From an uncultured Planctomycetaceae bacterium (GTDB lineage Bacteria; Planctomycetota; Planctomycetia; Pirellulales; Thermoguttaceae): a DNA stretch of 64,000 bases. The stretch is from NCBI GenBank assembly GCA_946408825.1, contig CAMJTU010000007.1:1-64000 (forward strand). The letters run 5' to 3'. How positions within the stretch are numbered: the first letter of the stretch is position 1; each line of letters begins with the position of its first letter. Positions 26,957 through 34,465 of the stretch are shown here, piece by piece. A model generated the notes under the pieces. It was given only the letters and a program-made list of their open reading frames with translations, was not told the origin of the DNA and ran no database searches. The position numbers and the translations under genes were made by a program.

Positions 26957-28741
26957 TCACGCCTTTTTAGCGGCGGCTTCTTCCTTGCGTCGTTTTTCTT
27001 CCGCGATGACTTCCGGCGACGCCGTATTGAAAATCAACGCGAAGAGAATCAGCGCCGCGATCGAAGAGAAGACCAACATGCCGAAGATACGCGGCCAGCC
27101 AGCCCGAGAAATATGCGCGCGTTCCAGCGCGGCGACTTCCACGACGCGAGAAACGTCCTCTACGCGAGCTTTCGACGTCAACACGTCCGGCGACTCGCCC
27201 GTGACGTCGGCAAGGCAAGAAGTCAGTTTATCCGCTCTCGTCGCGAACTTCTCATGAATCTCTTCGTATTTTTCGGAGTTCTCTTTCCCTTTGAAATTCT
27301 CAAGAGAACGAGACGCGTCGTAGTACGCTTCGCAGCTCTTAACGAGCGCGGAGAGTTTTGCGGAGTCGGCAAGGAGCGCGTCCTTATCGACGCTCTCGAA
27401 CTTCTCCGCGACAATCGTCGCCATCTGTTGATCGCGTTCCGCCTTCGCCGGAGCCGTCGCGCCGTCGACGAGATAGCCGACGCCAAAACCCGTCACGATC
27501 GTCGCAAGATAGCCGAAAAGCCCTGTCAATCCGCTCGACGCGGCGCCGGATTTCTTCGTCGCAATCGTTGACGCGACGCAGCCGATAAGACATTGCGGTC
27601 CGTAGATAAAGAACCCGATGAGGCTGAGAAGGAGAATGTTCAGAACAAGGGACTCGGAATCAAGACGCCAGAACCAGAAAGACGCGACGCCGCAACCGAG
27701 CATGTAAACGAAACACGCCTTCGCGCCGCGCCCGTTGAACACCTTGTCCATCAGGACGCCGCTCAAGACGACGCCGCACGCGCCGAAAATCTCGTAACAC
27801 GCCGTCGCCCACCCCGCCGCGCTAAGATCGAGGCCTTTCGACTGCGAAAGGAACGTCGGAGCCCAGTCGAGAATGGAGAAACGAACGATGTAGACAAAGA
27901 AGTTCGCAAAGCAGAGAACCCAGACCGCCCAGTTCGAAAAAACGTTCTTGCAAAGATCCTGGAACAGCGAAGTTTTCTCTTCTTCGACGACCGGCGTTTC
28001 GGGCGCTTCGGCGGGCTTTTCGGCAGTCTCGCCCTTCTTAATGCCGCGGGTTCGCGCATAGTACGTTTCGACCGGTTCGAATCCTTCCTTCTCAGGAGAA
28101 TCGCGAAGCGCCCAGAAAAGGAAGATCGCGCCCAGAAGGCTCAGCGCGGCGGGAACGAGGAAGCAGTACTTCCAGCCAAGCGCGACGACGAACGCGTTCA
28201 GAATGAAGAGACAGCCCGCGCCAAAGTTGTGCGAGATGTTCCACGTCGCAAATTTGATCCCGTGTTCGTGCGGCGCGAACCAGTGCATAAGGCTCTTTGC
28301 GCAGGGCGGGAACCCCATGCCTTGCACCCAACCGTTAATGATCCAGAACGACCCGATAATCCACGCGATGAGCGTCGCTCTCTCAGCTTCGGGCGCCGTC
28401 GGCATAAAGGCAGTCGCAAGATCGCTTGCGTAACCGCAGAACACGTTCGTCAGCGCCGCGAGGAACAGGCCGATCGACATAAAGTAACGCGGGTTGACGC
28501 GGTCGCTCCAGACGCCGTTGATGAATCGAGAGACGCCGTAGAGAACGCCGTGAATCGTCAGAAAGATTCCAAGCGTCGTTTTCGTCACGCCGACGGATTC
28601 AAGCCCCGGCATCGCCATCGTGATGCTTTTGCGGACGAAGTAAAAGAATATGTATCCGATCATCGTGCCGATGAGGATACGCCATCGCCAATATTCGTAA
28701 CTCGAATCAGAATGGTTGCGAATCGAGACTTTGTTCGACAT
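26957..28741 (-). CDS. MFS transporter, organophosphate:phosphate antiporter (UhpC/GlpT) type, with a large insertion before the last helix
   Basis: A 594-residue membrane protein. YFVRKSITMAMPGL (about residues 34-47), SRFINGVWSDRVNPR (about 71-85) and NGWVQGMGFPPCAKSLMHW (about 136-154) match conserved positions of the GlpT/UhpT/UhpC family, so it probably carries or senses sugar phosphates or glycerol phosphate. About 12 membrane helices are seen, with a Glu/Pro-rich cytoplasmic loop at 215-260. Usual members have about 440-460 residues; the extra length is mainly a charged helical segment at about 427-545 between the last two membrane helices (Lys/Glu/Asp/Ser rich). The gene follows the HAD phosphatase gene by 53 nt. 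Confidence 0.85.
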   Translation of the reverse strand: MSNKVSIRNHSDSSYEYWRWRILIGTMIGYIFFYFVRKSITMAMPGLESVGVTKTTLGIFLTIHGVLYGVSRFINGVWSDRVNPRYFMSIGLFLAALTNVFCGYASDLATAFMPTAPEAERATLIAWIIGSFWIINGWVQGMGFPPCAKSLMHWFAPHEHGIKFATWNISHNFGAGCLFILNAFVVALGWKYCFLVPAALSLLGAIFLFWALRDSPEKEGFEPVETYYARTRGIKKGETAEKPAEAPETPVVEEEKTSLFQDLCKNVFSNWAVWVLCFANFFVYIVRFSILDWAPTFLSQSKGLDLSAAGWATACYEIFGACGVVLSGVLMDKVFNGRGAKACFVYMLGCGVASFWFWRLDSESLVLNILLLSLIGFFIYGPQCLIGCVASTIATKKSGAASSGLTGLFGYLATIVTGFGVGYLVDGATAPAKAERDQQMATIVAEKFESVDKDALLADSAKLSALVKSCEAYYDASRSLENFKGKENSEKYEEIHEKFATRADKLTSCLADVTGESPDVLTSKARVEDVSRVVEVAALERAHISRAGWPRIFGMLVFSSIAALILFALIFNTASPEVIAEEKRRKEEAAAKKA

Positions 28742-28794
28742 AATAAAACTACCTCAGGACGCTGTTGACAATGTTGAACCGCGCGGTCTCCTCG

Positions 28795-29670
28795 TCATTT
28801 GCCAGTCTTCGCTTTGACGAGCAGATCGGCGAGAACGGAGATATTGTCAAGGACAAGTTCCGGCGTCAGCCCGCTCTCTTTCAGCGATTCGAGCGTCGCT
28901 TCTCCTGTCAGCACAAGAACGCCGGGAATCTCGGCGCGACGCGCCATTTCCATATCCGTATAGATACGGTCGCCAACCATCATGATCTCGTCTTTCTCGA
29001 GATTGTATTTATCCATGATGCCGCCGATCATGTCTTTATCCGGCTTGCCGGGAACCGCTTCCGGTCGTCGGCCCGTCACGTTTTCGATCAGCGCCTGAAC
29101 CGCGCCGCAGTCGACAAGAATCGTGTCGAGATCGGTCGGGCAAACAGTGTCGGGATGCGTCGCGACATACGGTTTATTCTGACCGACCCAGTACGTTCCT
29201 TTGCAAAGGCGCTCGTAGGTAAGCGTCGTGTCGAACGCGACGACGACAAGTTCCGGCTCTTCCGTCTCGTTGAACTCGTCGATCATCGTGTAGCCATGCT
29301 CGGTAAACTCTTCGCGCAAACTCGCCGTGCCGAGGACATAAATTTTTTTGACGTCCGGATAATGTTGCTTCAGGTAGAAGAAGGTCGCCGACGCGGACGT
29401 CGTAATATTGTCCGGGGTCGCCTTAAGACCGAGATTCAGAATTTTCTTGAGATAGTCCTTCGCGCTCTTCGACGAGTTGTTAGTCAGAAACGTATATTCA
29501 ATTCCGATCTTTTCAAGCGTGTCGAAGACGTCGCGCGTGAAAGGAAAAAGTGTTCCGCCCTTGTAAATCGTCCCGTCCATATCGAACGCAACGCGCTTAA
29601 TCTTCGTAAGATCAACCTTCGGATTGAGGTAGTGAACCGGATGACTTCCGAATGAATACTGATCGCTCAT
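28795..29670 (-). CDS. HAD-superfamily hydrolase, NagD/phosphoglycolate-phosphatase-like
   Basis: A 291-residue protein; ATG 29670 (MSDQYSFGSH) has GAGGA upstream, whereas the longer frame to 29724 has no site. Motif I is AFDMDGTIYKG (about residues 27-37), motif II LTNNSSKS, and motif IV GDRIYTDMEMA (about 220-230), with a C2-type cap between them, as in NagD-like nucleotide or sugar-phosphate phosphatases. It is the first gene of a pair with the sugar-phosphate-type MFS transporter, so a role in taking up or dephosphorylating a phosphorylated compound is plausible but inferred. Confidence 0.88.
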   Translation of the reverse strand: MSDQYSFGSHPVHYLNPKVDLTKIKRVAFDMDGTIYKGGTLFPFTRDVFDTLEKIGIEYTFLTNNSSKSAKDYLKKILNLGLKATPDNITTSASATFFYLKQHYPDVKKIYVLGTASLREEFTEHGYTMIDEFNETEEPELVVVAFDTTLTYERLCKGTYWVGQNKPYVATHPDTVCPTDLDTILVDCGAVQALIENVTGRRPEAVPGKPDKDMIGGIMDKYNLEKDEIMMVGDRIYTDMEMARRAEIPGVLVLTGEATLESLKESGLTPELVLDNISVLADLLVKAKTGK

Positions 29671-29762
29671 GCAAATAATCCTCGTATATGTCAGCGGCGA
29701 CGACGCCAGAAGTTCTCTCTCCAAACGCCGCGTCTTCAGCGTCGCGACGTCCCGTCCCTTGA

Positions 29763-29792
29763 ATTATACACTGCATAGGGTTCCGTTTTCAA
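29763..29792 (-). promoter_or_regulatory. Promoter of the HAD-MFS pair
   Basis: On the minus strand, TTGAAA (29792-29787), 18-nt spacer, TATAAT (29768-29763), about 90 nt before the ATG at 29670. Confidence 0.6.
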
Positions 29793-29876
29793 GTCGAAAC
29801 AGAAATCGCCGCGCTTCTTTTCCCAAAAAACGCGATTTCAACAACTTTAGAACTCTCGCCGCGTTTGAAAATCCCC

Positions 29877-29904
29877 TTAACAGCGCGCGTTTTTCTGGTA
29901 TATT
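29877..29904 (+). promoter_or_regulatory. Promoter of ribBA
   Basis: TTAACA (29877-29882), 16-nt spacer, TATATT (29899-29904). The leader before the start codon is about 80 nt; I do not see the conserved core of an FMN riboswitch in it. Confidence 0.55.
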
Positions 29905-29991
29905 AACCGGGGCTTAAGAGGCGGAAATTACGGCGTGAGCGAGCGTCCGCGAGCTTTCGCGAAGAAAATGACGTCAGAAAGAAATATCGTT

Positions 29992-31206
29992 ATGGAAAAC
30001 CAATTCAATACGATCGAAGAAGCGATCGACGCGTTCAAACAGGGTGAAATCATCATCGTCGTCGACGACGAAGACCGCGAAAACGAGGGCGACTTCATCT
30101 GCGCCGCGGAAAAAGTTACGCCGGAACACGTCAATTTTATGTTGCGGTACGGTCGCGGTCAGACGTGCGTTCCGTTGCTCCCTGAAACATGTCGGCGACT
30201 CGAATTGCCGCAAATGGTTCAACATAACACCGCGCGTCTTGGCACGGCGTTCACCGTCCCCGTCGATCATGTCGACGCAAAAACGGGAATCACGGCGCCT
30301 GAAAAAGCGATGGCGATCCGTGCGCTCGCCGATCCTGAGACGAAGCCGACCGATTTTGCGCGTCCCGGCCATATCTTCCCCCTTGAAGCCAAAGAGGGCG
30401 GCGTTCTGCGCCGCGCGGGTCATACGGAAACGGCCGTCGATCTCTGCCGACTCGCGGGGCTCTTCCCCGCCGGTCTCCTCACCGAAATCTTGGACGACAC
30501 TGGGGATCGCGCCAAACGCGACACGCTGATAAAAATGGCGAACGAGTTCAAGTTGAAGATTATCACGGTGGAGGAACTGATTAAGTACCGTCGTCAACGT
30601 GAAAAAATCGTCGAACGCGTCGCCGACGCTAATCTGCCGACAAAATACGGTCTGGGCCGTATTTATGCATACCGAATTAAGTATGAGACGGGCGAGCCGA
30701 TAGCGATCGTCTACGGAGATCTCTCGACGAAGGAAGCGCCCCTTGTTCGTTTGCATTCCTCGTGTTTTACGGGCGACTTAGTCGCGTCGCTACGCTGCGA
30801 CTGCGGCGATCAATTGCACCTCGCCCTTGAAAAAATACAGGAAGAAGGCGTAGGCGTTCTTGTTTATCTTCCTCAGGAAGGACGCGGCATCGGACTTGTC
30901 GAAAAAATCAAAGCCTACGCGCTTCAAGACAAAGGAATGGACACCTGCGACGCGAACCTTGCCCTCGGTTTTCCCGTCGATCTTCGCGATTACGGCGTCG
31001 GAATTCAAATTCTAAAAGACCTAGGATTACATAAGATTCGTCTCATGACGAACAACTCTAAGAAGGTCGACGCGTTTATTTATAACGGTTTCGACCTTTC
31101 CGTTACGGAACAGATTCCGATTCAAGCGCCTGTCAACGAATACAATCGGTTCTATCTCGAAACTAAACGCGACCGCATGGGACATTCAATCGGCGACGAC
31201 GTCTGA
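29992..31206 (+). CDS. ribBA: Bifunctional 3,4-dihydroxy-2-butanone-4-phosphate synthase / GTP cyclohydrolase II
   Basis: A 404-residue protein catalysing two entry steps of riboflavin synthesis. The RibB half (residues about 1-205) has [12 protein letters not shown] (metal and substrate Glu/Asp loop), [11 protein letters not shown], and the RPGHIFPL and [11 protein letters not shown] segments. The RibA half (about 210-404) has [24 protein letters not shown] with the three zinc-binding Cys, [11 protein letters not shown], and MTNNSKK. Start choice: the frame extends upstream to in-frame GTG 29935 and ATG 29968, but [18 protein letters not shown] from 29992 matches the usual RibB N-terminus; the ribosome site (AGAAAGAAA) is weak. 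It is monocistronic, ending at a strong terminator. Confidence 0.95.
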   Translation: MENQFNTIEEAIDAFKQGEIIIVVDDEDRENEGDFICAAEKVTPEHVNFMLRYGRGQTCVPLLPETCRRLELPQMVQHNTARLGTAFTVPVDHVDAKTGITAPEKAMAIRALADPETKPTDFARPGHIFPLEAKEGGVLRRAGHTETAVDLCRLAGLFPAGLLTEILDDTGDRAKRDTLIKMANEFKLKIITVEELIKYRRQREKIVERVADANLPTKYGLGRIYAYRIKYETGEPIAIVYGDLSTKEAPLVRLHSSCFTGDLVASLRCDCGDQLHLALEKIQEEGVGVLVYLPQEGRGIGLVEKIKAYALQDKGMDTCDANLALGFPVDLRDYGVGIQILKDLGLHKIRLMTNNSKKVDAFIYNGFDLSVTEQIPIQAPVNEYNRFYLETKRDRMGHSIGDDV

Positions 31207-31234
31207 CGTTCAAGGCGTTGAAGTCTTTTAAAAT

Positions 31235-31283
31235 AAAACGCGTTCCGTTCCTCTGTCGGCGAGGGACGGAACGCGTTTTTTTT
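31235..31283. terminator. Strong rho-independent terminator after ribBA
   Basis: AAAACGCGTTCCGTTCC pairs with GGGACGGAACGCGTTTT around an 11-nt loop, followed by eight T on the plus strand. The A run on the left arm also gives a T run for the convergent rny gene. Confidence 0.88.
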
Positions 31284-31305
31284 GCAATCTGTCGAGCAAA
31301 GACGT

Positions 31306-32976
31306 TTACTTGGCGACCTCGGTCGCGCGCGTTTCTCGAATAACAGTGACCTTAATTTCGCCGGAAAACGTCAGCCGCTCGCGAAGCGCGGAGACAATAT
31401 CGCGACACACTTTCGCCGCGCCTTCGTCCGACGTCTTGTTCGGATTGACCATGACGCGAATCTCACGCCCCGCTTGAACGGCAAACGCGCTGTCGACGCA
31501 TGGAAACTCTTTGGCGATCTTCTCAAACTCCTCCATACGTCGAACGTAATTCTCCAACGTTTCACGCCGCGCGCCCGGCCGAGACGCGCTGCAAGCGTCA
31601 GCCGCGGCGACGATCGTGGTGTACGGGCTCGTAATTCGAGGATCTTCGTGATGATTGAGCGCCGCGTCGACGACCTCAGGCGGCTCGTTACAACGTCGTA
31701 ATAGATCGGCGCCGACTTTCGGGTGACCGCCTTCTACTTCGTGATCAATCGATTTACCGATATCGTGAAGAAGTCCGCAGCGTCGCGCAAGCGCCTCGTC
31801 AAGTCCCATTTCGGCCGCGATCATTCCAGAAATAAACGCGACCTCGACGGAATGCCGCAATACGTTCTGACTATAGCTCGTTCTGAAGCAAAGCCGCCCG
31901 AGATAATGAACCAGCTTGCTATGCAAATATCGAACGTTTGCTTCTTCGCACGCCTCGACGCCCTGCTGTGCGATGAATTCCTGAACGTCCTTCTGGGTCT
32001 GCTTGTGGACTTCCTCGATTCGCGCAGGATGAATTCGTCCGTCGGCGATGAGTCTGGAAAGGGTAAGGCGCGCTTCCTCGCGACGAACCATGTCAAACGC
32101 GCTCACAATGATGACGCCCGGCGTGTCGTCAATCACTAAGTCGGCCCCTGTCACCCTCTCAAACGCGCGAATATTTCGTCCTTCTCGTCCGATAACGCGC
32201 CCTTTCATATCGTCGTTCGGAATATCGACCGTGCTCGTCGTCGCTTCGGAGGTGTGCGCCGCCGCATATCGTTGGATCGCCGTCAGAATGATATTGCGCG
32301 CAACCGTCTGACATTTTTCAGTAGCAGCCCTCTCGTGCTTGAGAATGATAGCGCCCTCTTCCTCGGTGAGTTCCTTGTCAAGGCGGTCAAGAATTTCTTT
32401 CTTTGCCTCGTCCTTTGTCAGATTGGCGACCTCGTATAACTTACGCTCCTGTTCGCCGAGCGATTTCGTTAGCGCGTCATTAATCCTGAGTTGTTCTTTA
32501 ATCTTCATGTCAAGATCGGCGCGCGTCGCTTCGAGAGTCTTTTCTTGTGCGTAGAGTTCGGTCGCTTGACGCTCGACCGTCTCTTGACGGCGCGTTAAAA
32601 GACGTTCCTTCTCGGAAAGTTCGCGCTCCGCTTCACGCTTTTCAATCTCAAATTCCTCCTTCTGACGCATCGCCTTTTCCTTCATCGCGATTTCCGCTTC
32701 GCGACGGTAATTATCGGCGTCGATCTGGGCGCGGGAACGCGTCGCGTCGGCGTCTTTCAACGCCAGCGCGCGGAGTTCGTCCGCGTCTTTCTGCGTTCTC
32801 TCTGAAATTCGCCGCGCTTCGTCCTTTGCGCTGTCGACAATAATCTGCGCTTGGGTGAGCGCGTCGGCTTTCTTTATCTTGTCGAAATAACGGACTGCCA
32901 GATAGACGCCGCCGCCTGATATCAGCGCGGCGCAAACAAGCGTCAGGAGAATAATAAAAATAGTCGTGGGTCCCAT
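31306..32976 (-). CDS. rny: Ribonuclease Y
   Basis: A 556-residue membrane-anchored endoribonuclease that starts mRNA decay. An N-terminal membrane helix (residues about 4-28) is followed by a long coiled coil rich in Glu, Arg, Lys and Ala (about 35-215), a KH RNA-binding domain with IGREGRNIRAFE (about 258-270), and an HD nuclease domain containing LLHDIGKSIDHE (about 400) and the ALNHHEDP motif. The length is close to the usual about 520. The start at ATG 32976 has GGGA 10 nt upstream; a GTG ten codons earlier has no ribosome site. Confidence 0.95.
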   Translation of the reverse strand: MGPTTIFIILLTLVCAALISGGGVYLAVRYFDKIKKADALTQAQIIVDSAKDEARRISERTQKDADELRALALKDADATRSRAQIDADNYRREAEIAMKEKAMRQKEEFEIEKREAERELSEKERLLTRRQETVERQATELYAQEKTLEATRADLDMKIKEQLRINDALTKSLGEQERKLYEVANLTKDEAKKEILDRLDKELTEEEGAIILKHERAATEKCQTVARNIILTAIQRYAAAHTSEATTSTVDIPNDDMKGRVIGREGRNIRAFERVTGADLVIDDTPGVIIVSAFDMVRREEARLTLSRLIADGRIHPARIEEVHKQTQKDVQEFIAQQGVEACEEANVRYLHSKLVHYLGRLCFRTSYSQNVLRHSVEVAFISGMIAAEMGLDEALARRCGLLHDIGKSIDHEVEGGHPKVGADLLRRCNEPPEVVDAALNHHEDPRITSPYTTIVAAADACSASRPGARRETLENYVRRMEEFEKIAKEFPCVDSAFAVQAGREIRVMVNPNKTSDEGAAKVCRDIVSALRERLTFSGEIKVTVIRETRATEVAK

Positions 32977-33598
32977 GATGAAGATATTCCCAGCGTCGTC
33001 CCCCACGAGAGACTACGAAGCGATTAAAAGATACGTTTCAGCTCAAAGAATTACGCGCGACACGCTTGAACGCGTCGCGTTCGTCGTCCTTACGCTCCCA
33101 AAAGCGATTCCGACTTCGTCGGGCGTCTTTCTACCTCAATTCGCCGCGCGACGCTTCAAATAAAGCGCCCGCATGAAAAAAACTTCGACTGCTAAATCTC
33201 GGATACTGCGCTGGAAAAACAACGATAAAACTGCTGAAAACGGAATATGCCCGAGTTCGACGAGACGACGACGGCAAAACACGCGCGACAGCCGGACGAC
33301 CAAGCGTTCCGACGAATATATAAAACTCGTCCCGCGGGACGAAAAACAACGCGCGGCGCACGCCGCAACAGGACGCGTTAAGAATTTCAACCGTCCTACG
33401 CCTGTCGACCCTTTATTCTAATATCTTTAAATCAACTCGCGTCGTCGTCGCTCGCGACGTCAGCGCTTTAAAAGTAAACGGACAAGGCGCCCCGCTCGTC
33501 ACGCCACGCAGCGGATAACGATGGACGCTCTCCGACGTATTGTACCTTAATTTGACGCCAAACGCAAGAAGAAAAGACAAAACGTTCGCATATAAGAA
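32977..33598. other. Gene-free stretch between frr and rny
   Basis: About 620 nt with no frame that resembles a protein. Open frames here are short and Arg/Thr-rich, as expected for out-of-frame sequence. Presumably it holds the rny promoter and the 3' end of the frr transcript; I could not pick a convincing rny promoter. Confidence 0.5.
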
Positions 33599-33628
33599 GC
33601 CGCGCTCCCAAAGGCGCAGGAGCGCGGC
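33599..33628 (-). terminator. Hairpin terminator after frr
   Basis: GCCGCGCTCC and GGAGCGCGGC form a perfect 10-bp stem with a 10-nt loop, 36 nt past the frr stop codon. The T tract is short on the minus strand (CTTCTTAT). Confidence 0.6.
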
Positions 33629-33663
33629 GACGTCAAATTGTTGTCAGAATTTAGAAAAGATCC

Positions 33664-34224
33664 TTATTCGTCCATAATATCTTTTTCGCGATTCTTGGCG
33701 AGTTCTGTCGCCATATCCTCGTACTTTTTGGTCAGCTCTTGGATCGATTCTTTTGCGGAATCGCGTTCGTCTTCAGAAATGGTTTTCGCTTTCTCTTCGG
33801 CGTCAACCTGTTTATTGCCGTCGCGGCGGACGTTGCGAATCGCAATTTTACATTCTTCGCAAAAATCGCGAATCATCGTCGCCATCTTACGTCGGACTTC
33901 GGTTGAAAGGGGCGGAATATTCAGACGAATAACCTTGCCGTCGTTATTCGGCGCGTAACCGACGTTCGAGGCAAGAATTCCTTTCTCTATATCCTTAAGC
34001 GTGCCGACGTCAAAAGGACGGATTAATATCTGCTGAGGCTCCGGACAAGCGATTGTCGCCAACTGTTTAAGGGGCGTTTCGCACCCATACGCTACGACGC
34101 GGACGCCCTCTACTAACCCAGGCGTCGCACGACCCGTACGGACCGTCGCCAATCCCTTGCGGAGGTGAGCGACCGCCTTTTCCATCTTCTCTTCAACTTC
34201 GAATAAAATTTCTTCAGTCGACAT
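33664..34224 (-). CDS. frr: Ribosome recycling factor
   Basis: A 186-residue protein (family about 185) with AAGGGAA before the ATG. It splits post-termination ribosomes together with EF-G. Recognisable segments are HLRKGLATVRTGRATPGLVEG, IRPFDVGTLKDIEKGI, LNIPPLSTEVRRKM and the C-terminal helix. The pyrH gene that often precedes frr is not next to it here; the gene stands alone. Confidence 0.96.
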   Translation of the reverse strand: MSTEEILFEVEEKMEKAVAHLRKGLATVRTGRATPGLVEGVRVVAYGCETPLKQLATIACPEPQQILIRPFDVGTLKDIEKGILASNVGYAPNNDGKVIRLNIPPLSTEVRRKMATMIRDFCEECKIAIRNVRRDGNKQVDAEEKAKTISEDERDSAKESIQELTKKYEDMATELAKNREKDIMDE

Positions 34225-34382
34225 ATACGTTCCCTTATTGTCTGCGCGGATTAAGACGATGGACGACCGCGCGATAATCTCTATAGAACAAAACGCTCAG
34301 TCCACGCGATCCAAGCGGGTTCAATATAAAGTAAAACGGCGTCGTACGCAAGAGTCCGACCAAAAAAAACGTCGTCATAAAG

Positions 34383-34423
34383 GAGAAACGCCCCCGAACG
34401 GACAAAGTTCGAAGGCGTTTCTC
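34383..34423 (-). terminator. Terminator after the tyrosine autokinase gene
   Basis: GAGAAACGCC and GGCGTTTCTC pair, with GAAC/GTTC pairing inside, 43 nt past the stop codon at 34466. Confidence 0.65.
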
Positions 34424-34465
34424 TCAATTGTCGATAGCGTAAACGTTAATTATGACGCAACGATA

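Noticed and set aside
27593..28768. Plus-strand 391-codon frame opposite the MFS gene
   Set aside because: Charged, repeat-free composition without hydrophobic helices, while the minus-strand frame is an evident transporter.
29905..29991. FMN riboswitch before ribBA
   Set aside because: The leader is under 90 nt and lacks the conserved RFN core sequences.
33173..33421. 82-codon plus-strand frame between rny and frr
   Set aside because: Basic, low-complexity product with no motif and no ribosome site.
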